Assembly: GCA_020427145.1 (NCBI GenBank)
Contig: JAGQOU010000008.1
Span: forward strand, 1-64,000
DNA: 64,000 bases
Direction of reading: 5' to 3'
Source of the DNA: Planctomycetales bacterium
GTDB lineage: Bacteria; Planctomycetota; Planctomycetia; Pirellulales; Lacipirellulaceae
Shown: positions 16,829 to 24,454 of the stretch, in pieces
How the letters are laid out: every line of letters starts with the position of its first letter
Position numbering within the stretch: position 1 is the first letter of the stretch
Program-made: the position numbers and the translations under genes
The notes under the pieces: model-generated
Databases searched by the model: none
What the model was told of the DNA's origin: nothing
Seen by the model: the letters and a program-made list of their open reading frames with translations, nothing else

Positions 16829-17614
16829 TTACTTGCGGCGGCGCACCACGGCCAGGCCAGCCAGGGCGAGCCCGGCGAGCGCCAGCGAAGCCGGCTCCGG
16901 GACGATCCGCAGGTTGTCGAGGTTGCCAAGCGTGCCAAGAGCGCGCACGTCGGCGTAGAAACCAACCACGTCGCCGTCATTCGGGGTCGTCGGAGTACGG
17001 GTCGTCACGATGTTCCGGACGGCGCCGTTGTAGTAGCCCGCTTCATAGGTGTTCGCGGCGGTGCGAGCGATGAACAGGCTGTCGTACGGCTGTACGCCGA
17101 CGCCTGCCAAGCCATATTCACTTGTTCCGTCGAAACCACGGGAATAGATGCTGCCGTCGCCGCGCGCGTAGACGGAGACATAGTCCTGACGCATGTTAAC
17201 AACCGGGGTCGTGCCGCCGACGTACAGGCCAAGATCTTGCGAAGCGCCGCTGTGGGTCAGATCGACTTGCACCTCTTGGCCGACGCCCAGGCTCAATCCG
17301 TTGTAGATCATCGCGTACTGCTCGATGCCGTCATAGGCGGTTGTATCGAGTTGGAGCGACCCGCTGGGGCTTGACCACGTGGCCGTATTCGAGCCGGTTC
17401 CGCCGGCGTCGAGAATCACGGTGCTTGTGTACTGCGACAGGTCCGTGTCGCTAAAGTCGTCGATCAGCGCGGCTCGCGCCGAACTGCCGCAGACCAGCGA
17501 CAGCGCCACGGCCGCCGCGATTCCGGTTGTCAATCTCGTTGTCATCTTCATCAGACATCTCCATGGAACAAGAAAAGTAGAACACGCGAAAGGGCACACC
17601 GACGCAGTGCGCAA
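16829..17614 (-). CDS. PEP-CTERM protein consisting of one lectin-like module
   Basis: A 261-residue protein. After a signal peptide (IAAAVALSLVCGSSARA) nearly the entire mature protein is the ~190-residue module found also in the 11527 and 17634 proteins: LIDDFSDTDLSQY, SGSLQLDTTAYDGIEQ, LGLYVGGTTPVVNMRQDYVS, IYSRGFDGTSEY, VGFYADVRALGTLGNLDNLR. It ends in VPEPASLALAGLALAGLAVV plus RRRK, a classical PEP-CTERM tail for exosortase-dependent surface sorting. The start may be at ATG 17614 or 17554 (MKMTTRLTTG). The fold is probably a concanavalin-type beta-sandwich; ligand unknown. It follows the giant 17634 gene by 19 bp, so they likely share a transcript. Confidence 0.85.
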   Translation of the reverse strand: MRTASVCPFACSTFLVPWRCLMKMTTRLTTGIAAAVALSLVCGSSARAALIDDFSDTDLSQYTSTVILDAGGTGSNTATWSSPSGSLQLDTTAYDGIEQYAMIYNGLSLGVGQEVQVDLTHSGASQDLGLYVGGTTPVVNMRQDYVSVYARGDGSIYSRGFDGTSEYGLAGVGVQPYDSLFIARTAANTYEAGYYNGAVRNIVTTRTPTTPNDGDVVGFYADVRALGTLGNLDNLRIVPEPASLALAGLALAGLAVVRRRK

Positions 17615-17633
17615 GTGTTACGAAACAAAACCA

Positions 17634-20600
17634 TCAAGCGGCCGCCCGGAAGCGGCTCACACGCGCGACCGCCAAGCCGCCTGCCGCCAGCACCGCCAAC
17701 AGTGCGGCCGAGGTCGGTTCGGGGACGGCGCCCACGGCGGTCGTCGCAGCGGTCGTGCCAAAGTTCGATTCCCAGTCAGCCAGGTCGGTTGCATCGTAGG
17801 TGCTGCCAAAGCCGCGCTGCCAAGCAAGGAAGTCGGCGCCGTTGACCGATCCGTCAGTATTGAAGTCGCCTGCCAAGCCGGCGGCGACGACGCTGAGCAC
17901 GCCGTTGTCGGCAAAGGTTGACGTATCCCAGACCAACCCGCTGGTGAGCGCGGGCAAATTGAAACTGAATCCCGAATCGACGATGCCGAGGGCGGCTGCG
18001 ATCAGGTCGTACGAGGCGCCCTCGGCCGGCATGAAGCTGTCCAGCAGATTGACCTGGATCGTGCCTGCGAGCGTGGCTGTGCCCGTCAGGTCCAGCGAGG
18101 TGAAGCCAGACCCCGAGACGTCGAATTCCAGGATGCCGGTCCCGGCCAGGGCCAAGTCGCCATCGATGCTCAGCACATTGCTGGCGCTGCCGCTGCCGAT
18201 GCTCAGATTGTCGACGTTGCCGCGAACGCCGACGCCGCGAACGTCGGAGTAGAACCCAACGGAACTGCCGATCCCTGCCGCGTTGCCGTTGGTGATCGTC
18301 CGCGTCGTGATCACAGTTCGAACGCCGCTGGCGTAGTAGCCGGCTTCAAACACATCGTCGGCGAGCCGTCGGACGAACAGACCGTCTAGGTTCTCGGGCG
18401 TTTCGCCGCCGGCAAGCCCAAACTCAGTGGCGCCGTCAAACCCACGCGAGAAGACCTGCCCGTTGTTGCGGGAGTACATGGCGACGTAGTTCTGTCGTAC
18501 GTCCGCAGTCGGCGTGCCGGCGCCCACGTACAGGCCGATGTCCTGCGAATCGACGTTGTCGGCCGAGTAGTCGACCCGCAGCTCCTCGCCGACCCCCAGC
18601 GTCACGTCGGTTCGGGTCAGGGCGCTCTGCTGAATACCGTCGTAAACCGTTGTGGCGATCTCCAGCGAACCGTTGGTAATTTGCCATTGGTAAGTGTTGG
18701 AAGCGCCGCCGTTGGCGTCGAGGATGCGAGTGTTGGTATAGGCGGCCAGCGAGCCACTGAAGTCGTCGATGACGGCGCTGTTGAGGTTGTTCTTCACAGC
18801 CAGCGTGCCGTTGACGTTCATGCCGCCGGTTGAGGCGGTCGTCACTTCCAAGCGAGCGCCACTCGCAACGGTCGTCGCGCCGCGGTAATTGTTGCCCTCG
18901 TTGAACAATTTGACGGTCCCTGCATTGACGTTGACAGGTCCATACCCGGTCATCCCGCCCGTGCCGGAGAACGCGTAGGTCGAAGCGCTGTTGAAGGTGA
19001 CCATGCCCGGCGACACGACCGAGTTGATCACGACCTGTTTGCTCCCGCCGGCGCCGAAAGTGACGTCGTCGAGGTCGCGGAAGGTGGAAGCGCCGCCGGT
19101 CCAACTGGGGGTCGAGTTGACGTCCCATGCGGCACTGGCGCCGGCGCCATTCCATGTGAGAGCCGCCTCATTCCCCGAGACAACGAGATTGACTTGGCCG
19201 GCCGTGGCGCCGCTCACCGACAGGCTCTGCCGGGGATTGAGCACGTTACCCGCGTTGTCCACGACCTGCGGAGTGACGCCGCCAAACGTGGTGGTTCCGC
19301 CTGCATGCGAGATCAGCCGATAGCTGTCGCTGGCCAGATCGCCTTCCACGGGCGTTACATTCAAAGTCATCGTTGGCGAACCCGTTGTCGTGAGGGCGCC
19401 GGTGATGCTGATGAGGTCGTTTTCCGTGCCGCCGATCGTCGTGGCGGTGTTGCCCAGGTCGTAGTTGAGCGTGCCGGGCGTGGCCGGGTTGATGCCGTTC
19501 AGAGAGGCGGCGCCTTGAATCGTGAGGGTCCCGACGCCGTTGTCGCCGGGCGTGAGACTGTTGTCGTCATAGATATCCACCGTCTTGCCGGTGGCGCCAA
19601 CCGTGCCGCCGCCGCCCAAGGATTGCAATTCCTGCAGAGCGTAATTCCCGAAGTGGTCGACGTCGAACACCGCTCCCGCCCGCACGGCAATCGAGGCGCT
19701 CTTGAGCTCGCCGTTATTGGCGCCGTCGGAGATGACCTCCAGCGTGCCTTGCTCAATGACGGTATCGCCCAGCCAGAAATCGTCGTTGTTGTTCGTGGCG
19801 GTGCGAATCGTCAGCGTGCCGGAGCCTCGCTTCACGACGTTCACATTGTTGGCGTTGTTGACGGGGCCCGGCTCGGGATCGCCTTCGGCGTTAGTCGCAA
19901 GGTCCGTGATCTTGCCCGTGACGTTGACGTTGCCGGCGCCGCTGAACACGAAATTGCGTTCGCCGCTGTCGGGCGCCGACAGGATGCCGCTGAGTTGCAG
20001 CGTGCCGGACGTCGATTCGATGTTGTACTGCGAACCGCCCGCATCGCCCTTGATATTGCCGGCCCAGCTATTGCTGCCGGCGCTGGTCACATGAACGGCG
20101 TCGGCCGCGGTCAGTTGGCGCGCCCCGAGGACGAGCAACTCGTCGCCGACGGAAATGCCGCCGGGAAGCTGCAACTGGCCTGTCGCCTCGTTGCCTGTGA
20201 TCACGGTTTGCGCCGCGGCCGTTCCATCCGAGGCGCCCAGCGTGCCGGCGCCTGTCAGCCGCAGCGAGCCGCCGTTGATCGTAGTCTGACCGGTGTAGGT
20301 CTTGGCCGTGGAGACGGTCGCCACGCCGCCGTTGACGGCCACGCCGCCGGCGCCAGTGATCGCGCCAGAAAGCGTCATTACCGCGCCGTCGTTGATCGCC
20401 AACTGGCTCGTGGCGTCGATCGAGATTGCACTGCTGATCGTGCCGCTGGCGTAGCCCGTCGAGCCCTGGTCGGTGAAGAAGCCGTTGTCGGGGCCCCAGA
20501 ACTGCACCTGGCCGTTGTTCTGGATCGTGATGGCGTTGCCGCTGGGAAGCGCCTGAGTATTCACAATCGCCAAATTGGCGTCGTCAACGGTCACTCCGCC

Positions 20601-21683
20601 AGTGAAGGTGTTCGCGGCGTCGAGAACCAACTCGCCCGCGCCCGACGCGTTCAGGCCACTGGCGCCGGCCACGGGGATCCGCAGCCAATGCCGACCGGAG
20701 GTGACGATCGAGGCGTCGCCCGCGAGGGTGAGCGTTTCGCTGGCCTGCGGAACGAGGAAGTAGTCGCCGTCGCCGGCGTTGTTGAAGTTGATGCTGTTGA
20801 GCGAGGCCGAGCTTGAGAGCGTGACCGTGCGGTTGGCGGTAATGATCGGACCAAACGACACGTCGGAGTTGGCCGTCGGGGCGCCCTGCGTCCAATTGGC
20901 GCCATTGCTGAAGACGCCGTCCGCGTCCACGTTCCATTGGTTGATGACCGGGCCGGTAATCAGTTCGGTCAGCAGGAAATTGTCGTAGGAAACCGGCGTG
21001 GCGGTCGCATTGTCAAACGTGAGGCCGACGTATTGGATCGTCGACGTCGGCAGATTGATCAATTGCGGTCCGGAGGAGATCGAAGCGCCGTTGAGGAAGA
21101 AGTCGGCCGTATACGACGAGCCGTTCCCTGTCGTATCGAGCACGATTTTCAGGTTATTTGACACGGCGTTGTTGAAGGTCACATCGTTGTCGGCGATGGC
21201 AGGGTCAACATTGGGGCCGCTGAAGAGTTGAATGTCCTGCGTAGGGTCAGTTAAGTGATCACGGTAGAGCATCCAGGAGACTCCGCCGCCGTTGGAGAAC
21301 CGATCCGCAAAGTCGTTTCCGCCTGGGGTGGCCAGGGCGCTGTTCTTGAACCCCAAGCCAATCCAGCGATCCGTGGTATTGGTGACATCCATGCTCAGCG
21401 TGTACGTCGCATTGAGCTGCGGCGAGAAGGGCAGGATCGCACTGCCTTCGTTGGCTCCGTCGATCGAGCCGTTGTCGAGGAATGCAGAGTTCGCCGACCA
21501 GGCGACCGCGCCCGTTTGCAGCGAACCGCCTTCGACCAGCACGCCGTTGAGAGCGGCGCCGCTGCCGCCGAACGTGTCGGAATACAGAGTTGTTTGGGCC
21601 TGCAGCGCGGCGGTCATTGAGATCGCGAGAAAAGCGGAGAGCGCCGACGACAAAAGAGTCCTTGATGCGTTCACGGGAGGCAT
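17634..21683 (-). CDS. Giant PEP-CTERM autotransporter-type beta-strand-repeat protein
   Basis: A 1349-residue exported protein with an N-terminal signal (LSSALSAFLAISMTAALQAQ). Residues ~30-240 form a LamG/concanavalin-like domain (TTLYSDTFGGSGAALNGV ... DNFLLTE). A long beta-helix with passenger-associated-transport repeats follows (GAGELVLDAANTFTGGVTVD; GGVATVSTAKTYTGQTTING; KRGSGTLTIRTAT; GTVKLFNEGNNYRGATTV). The ~190-residue module common to two other proteins here lies at about 18190-18778. The C-terminus has a dockerin-like Ca-binding pair (DFNTDGSVNGADFLAWQRGF) and a PEP-CTERM tail (VPEPTSAALLAVLAAGGLAV). It is probably a surface adhesin or scaffold. It lies downstream of the ECF sigma/FecR pair, a common planctomycete and Verrucomicrobia arrangement. 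Confidence 0.85.
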   Translation of the reverse strand: MPPVNASRTLLSSALSAFLAISMTAALQAQTTLYSDTFGGSGAALNGVLVEGGSLQTGAVAWSANSAFLDNGSIDGANEGSAILPFSPQLNATYTLSMDVTNTTDRWIGLGFKNSALATPGGNDFADRFSNGGGVSWMLYRDHLTDPTQDIQLFSGPNVDPAIADNDVTFNNAVSNNLKIVLDTTGNGSSYTADFFLNGASISSGPQLINLPTSTIQYVGLTFDNATATPVSYDNFLLTELITGPVINQWNVDADGVFSNGANWTQGAPTANSDVSFGPIITANRTVTLSSSASLNSINFNNAGDGDYFLVPQASETLTLAGDASIVTSGRHWLRIPVAGASGLNASGAGELVLDAANTFTGGVTVDDANLAIVNTQALPSGNAITIQNNGQVQFWGPDNGFFTDQGSTGYASGTISSAISIDATSQLAINDGAVMTLSGAITGAGGVAVNGGVATVSTAKTYTGQTTINGGSLRLTGAGTLGASDGTAAAQTVITGNEATGQLQLPGGISVGDELLVLGARQLTAADAVHVTSAGSNSWAGNIKGDAGGSQYNIESTSGTLQLSGILSAPDSGERNFVFSGAGNVNVTGKITDLATNAEGDPEPGPVNNANNVNVVKRGSGTLTIRTATNNNDDFWLGDTVIEQGTLEVISDGANNGELKSASIAVRAGAVFDVDHFGNYALQELQSLGGGGTVGATGKTVDIYDDNSLTPGDNGVGTLTIQGAASLNGINPATPGTLNYDLGNTATTIGGTENDLISITGALTTTGSPTMTLNVTPVEGDLASDSYRLISHAGGTTTFGGVTPQVVDNAGNVLNPRQSLSVSGATAGQVNLVVSGNEAALTWNGAGASAAWDVNSTPSWTGGASTFRDLDDVTFGAGGSKQVVINSVVSPGMVTFNSASTYAFSGTGGMTGYGPVNVNAGTVKLFNEGNNYRGATTVASGARLEVTTASTGGMNVNGTLAVKNNLNSAVIDDFSGSLAAYTNTRILDANGGASNTYQWQITNGSLEIATTVYDGIQQSALTRTDVTLGVGEELRVDYSADNVDSQDIGLYVGAGTPTADVRQNYVAMYSRNNGQVFSRGFDGATEFGLAGGETPENLDGLFVRRLADDVFEAGYYASGVRTVITTRTITNGNAAGIGSSVGFYSDVRGVGVRGNVDNLSIGSGSASNVLSIDGDLALAGTGILEFDVSGSGFTSLDLTGTATLAGTIQVNLLDSFMPAEGASYDLIAAALGIVDSGFSFNLPALTSGLVWDTSTFADNGVLSVVAAGLAGDFNTDGSVNGADFLAWQRGFGSTYDATDLADWESNFGTTAATTAVGAVPEPTSAALLAVLAAGGLAVARVSRFRAAA

Positions 21684-21967
21684 TCCTAGTTTGTCAACGT
21701 GACCAAGAGTGGTGAATCAGCGGGGACAACGCGGCAGCGACCGGAACCAAGACCGGGCGCCGCTTCTGCATGTCCGCAGACGACGAGCAGAGAAACGAGG
21801 GGGCAAATCGTTAATAAGTTTGATGTATGACGGGCGAACGCCCGATTGCGCGACAAGCAAACGAGCTGGCCGTGCGGGTCTTCAATTGCAGGTCTCTTGC
21901 CGCGGAAGATTCGATTTGAGCGACTGCCCCGTGGAGTTCTCAGTCGTGAGACGAGAACCCACTTCGC
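21684..21967 (-). promoter_or_regulatory. Leader region of the giant PEP-CTERM gene
   Basis: This 284-bp non-coding stretch lies between the FecR-like gene and the 17634 gene, both leftward. It contains the start-proximal part of a large hairpin (21912-21975) and an AT-rich patch near 21800-21830 that could hold a promoter. I see no gene in it. Confidence 0.35.
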
Positions 21968-21975
21968 TCAAATCG
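21912..21975 (-). terminator. 64-nt stem-loop spanning the FecR-like gene stop codon
   Basis: The outer arms CGATTTGAGCG / CGCTCAAATCG (21912-21922 and 21965-21975) are perfectly complementary. Inner arms at 21931-21941 and 21953-21962 pair with one bulged base. The stop codon of the FecR-like gene (21968-21970) lies inside the outer arm, so translation to the stop would disturb folding. No U-run follows on the minus strand. Confidence 0.6.
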
Positions 21976-23437
21976 TTGAATCTCCTCCGACGGCAGGTAG
22001 TGGCGTGCCGAATGCTTGCCACTCCACGCGAAGTGCCATGGGATTCGGCGTTGGCGCTTGCTTCGGGGCCTTGGGATCGAAGTGGTAAACGCCGTTGAGG
22101 ACGTCGATTTCAATGACATTCCGCCCCGGCACGAAGCCGTCGACGATTTCGGCCCGGCGAAAGCGACTGAACTCTTGCAGGTACTCGTTGTCGCGCCAGG
22201 GCGCCAAGTCGACTGTGCGACCGTTAATCCGCACCTCGGCCACGCCGTTGTCGGCCAGCATGTCGGCCAGAATCGTCACGGTCGACAGATCGTAGCCGGT
22301 CAAATCAACTTCTGTTTGGAAGGTGTAGATCGAGTTGGGCAAGCAACCGGGGCGCAGATCCCGGGCCACTGACATCCATTGCGAGACCAAGGCGTGATTG
22401 GGCAGATAACGCTCGTCCGCTTCGCACACCACGGCGTATTGAGGGCCTTGATAGCTGGCCCCCACGGCGCCGTTGACGATCCGCCAATTCGGGTCCTCGT
22501 CGCCGACCGCCAGGTCCCGGCCCGTGTTGTGAATTTCGATGGGGCGGTAGGGACGAAATGCGCCATGGCTCAGCACGAACCGTTCCTGCTGGGCGGGCAA
22601 TCGGGTCGTCGTCAGCGCGGCGCGGTTCACTCGCACCGCCTCGCCTTCAGTCAGCAGGAAGCTGGTGCGCGACGTGTCGACCTCGGCCAGGGGTTGCACG
22701 CGCACGCTGCCTTCAAGGGCGTGCGCTTCGGCATTGCCCTTGGCGTCCACGGCCACGGCGAACAGGGCGCCCAGGTCCACAACGGTTAGCGATTGAGTTT
22801 CAACAGTGAAGCCCGACGCCCAATCGGCCATACGGGCGGTCAATTTGCCCTCGTGCAGCACGACGCGATCGGGCGCTTCGAGCACGACGTCGCAAGGTCC
22901 TTCGATCAGCAACTCCGCTCCGGTGGGCGTGTTAACCTTCACCAAGCCGCGTTGCAGGCGAATGTGGCTGCCGATGCGCAGCGATTCGCCGTCGGCGTAA
23001 CTCTTGACGTTGTTCTGCCAAATTGCGTCTTCGGCCGAGACGAGACTGGCCACAATTGTTGGTTGCCTCAGACCCACCTGCGGACTTGGCCGATTGCCTC
23101 CCCGAAGCCATGGAAACGCGATCGCGACGCTTGCGGCGAGGGCGAACAAGAACCAGACGCCCCGATTGCGTTTGACGGAGCTTTTGGGGCCGTTGAGCGG
23201 CTCAGGGGCGTCCGTCCCGGGGCTCAGCGCCCGGGATGCAATGTTCCCCAGGGCGCGCCGTTCGGCCCCGTCGGCGGACGCCAAGTAGGCCAGATCGCAG
23301 TGGACTCGGCAGTATTGCAGGTACGCTTCGCGCTCGTCGGGATGCTCCGCCAGACGAACGCTCAATTCCTGGAGCGCCGCTTCGTCGCCGGGGTCCTGAA
23401 AGACTCGTTCAATCAGTTTGTCGAGCTGGGAATTCAT
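21968..23437 (-). CDS. FecR-domain transmembrane protein (putative anti-sigma factor)
   Basis: About 489 residues from ATG 23437. The first ~75 residues are cytoplasmic (LERHP-like segment: LAEHPDEREAYLQYCRVHCDLA), followed by a membrane segment (residues 93-110, VWFLFALAASVAIAFPWL). A FecR-like beta region comes next (LRIGSHIRLQRGLVKVNTPT, AELLIEGPCDVVLEAPD, VVDLGALFAVAVDAKG). The last ~140 residues are a separate beta-sandwich-like domain (VAEVRINGRTVDLAPWRDNE) in the position where LamG domains often occur. It is encoded 56 bp after the ECF sigma gene and in the same direction, the usual sigma/anti-sigma pairing. It probably transmits an outer-surface signal to the sigma factor. Confidence 0.85.
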   Translation of the reverse strand: MNSQLDKLIERVFQDPGDEAALQELSVRLAEHPDEREAYLQYCRVHCDLAYLASADGAERRALGNIASRALSPGTDAPEPLNGPKSSVKRNRGVWFLFALAASVAIAFPWLRGGNRPSPQVGLRQPTIVASLVSAEDAIWQNNVKSYADGESLRIGSHIRLQRGLVKVNTPTGAELLIEGPCDVVLEAPDRVVLHEGKLTARMADWASGFTVETQSLTVVDLGALFAVAVDAKGNAEAHALEGSVRVQPLAEVDTSRTSFLLTEGEAVRVNRAALTTTRLPAQQERFVLSHGAFRPYRPIEIHNTGRDLAVGDEDPNWRIVNGAVGASYQGPQYAVVCEADERYLPNHALVSQWMSVARDLRPGCLPNSIYTFQTEVDLTGYDLSTVTILADMLADNGVAEVRINGRTVDLAPWRDNEYLQEFSRFRRAEIVDGFVPGRNVIEIDVLNGVYHFDPKAPKQAPTPNPMALRVEWQAFGTPLPAVGGDSTI

Positions 23438-23493
23438 GGCGAAATACCAATGGCTTCCGAATGAAGCTTCGGATTGGATTCGAACTGCGGTTT

Positions 23494-24042
23494 CTAGCTC
23501 AGCGAAGGCGATCGTCGATCGTCGGACGAAAGTGTTCTTTTCACGCATTCCATCAGGGCGCGACGAATGCGGTGGAGCGCCGCGTACAGGGATCCGGCCG
23601 ATTTGCCTTCTTGTGCGGCGACATCGGCAATTTGCTGATCGTCGCCGTAGCAACGCTGCACCAGCGAGCGATCCGCGTCTTTCAGTTTTGTCAGGCAGTG
23701 CTTGAGGGCGTCGAGCCGTTCCTCGTCGCCGGCGTCCGCTGAGGCGAGACTCGTTTCGTAAATCGCGTCGATGGCCGCGGTCGCGAGCCGTCGTCGCTCG
23801 CGGTAACGTCCCCGGACAAAGTTGGCTGAGTTGAATCGGGCCACTCGCAGGGCCCAGGCCGTGAAGTCGGTGCCCGACTCAAACTCGTCGAATTTTTCCC
23901 ACAACAACGTCGCGGTCTGCTGAAACAGGTCCTCGGCGTCGGCCATATTGAGCACCACCGCGTAGATCAGCCCAAACACGCGGCTCCTGCTCTTTTGCAG
24001 CAGCTCGCTGAACTCCATCACACGGTCGTCGTTTTTCGCCAT
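23494..24042 (-). CDS. ECF RNA polymerase sigma factor, Rhodopirellula/Verrucomicrobium family
   Basis: A 182-residue sigma-70 family protein. Region 2 is seen in RVFGLIYAVVLNMADAEDLF with the core-binding and -10-recognition helix FTAWALRVARFNSANFVR. Region 4 shows QIADVAAQEGKSAGSLYAAL with a helix-turn-helix (LHRIRRALMECVKR). Length and spacing match the planctomycete-specific ECF family. An internal start at 24018 is possible. It is the first gene of the sigma/FecR pair and may direct transcription of the downstream PEP-CTERM genes or of the divergent heparinase-like gene. I did not identify its promoter motif. Confidence 0.9.
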   Translation of the reverse strand: MAKNDDRVMEFSELLQKSRSRVFGLIYAVVLNMADAEDLFQQTATLLWEKFDEFESGTDFTAWALRVARFNSANFVRGRYRERRRLATAAIDAIYETSLASADAGDEERLDALKHCLTKLKDADRSLVQRCYGDDQQIADVAAQEGKSAGSLYAALHRIRRALMECVKRTLSSDDRRSPSLS

Positions 24043-24454
24043 GGTCGTGGGGAGATGCTGCGTGACCCAACGGGTCAGTCGAGAAGGGATATGTCCGCGG
24101 GGGACGGGATTTTAGGGCGATTCCTCAAGAATCCGCCAGTCTTGTCGAAAAACGCGGTCTCCTTTGAATAACGCTCGGGGTTCAGGCACGAGACGGGCAG
24201 GGCGCTGGCCCCGCAGCCCAACGCGAAAACGACGCCTCAAGACAGGACATGTCCGCCGAGGGGCCGATCTTACGGAAGAAGCGGTGAGAATTCTCAAGAA
24301 GGTTGGCCAGCGTCGCACGCCGCGGCTTCTGTGAGCAAGCGGCGAGCTCATACGCTATTTTCAGGATTCAAAATGGGTTGCATCAACATTCTATTATGGC
24401 GTTGTCGTTCGAGTGGACTCGTCGCAATGTCGGCGCGTCATAGGGGGCTATTTC
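24043..24454. promoter_or_regulatory. Divergent intergenic region, sigma factor / heparinase-like gene
   Basis: A 412-bp gap between two divergently read genes, so it must carry both promoters. The part from 24335 to 24405 is more AT-rich than the surroundings. A Shine-Dalgarno-like AGGGGG lies at 24442-24447, just before the heparinase start. No gene or RNA was recognised. Confidence 0.45.

Noticed and set aside
19194-20816. Long open frames antisense to the PEP-CTERM genes (also 12791-14731, 1848-3065 and 8856-10883)
   Set aside because: They are rich in Arg, Ala, Gly and Val or Pro, have no domain motifs, and lie opposite genes with clear domains; this is a by-product of high GC.
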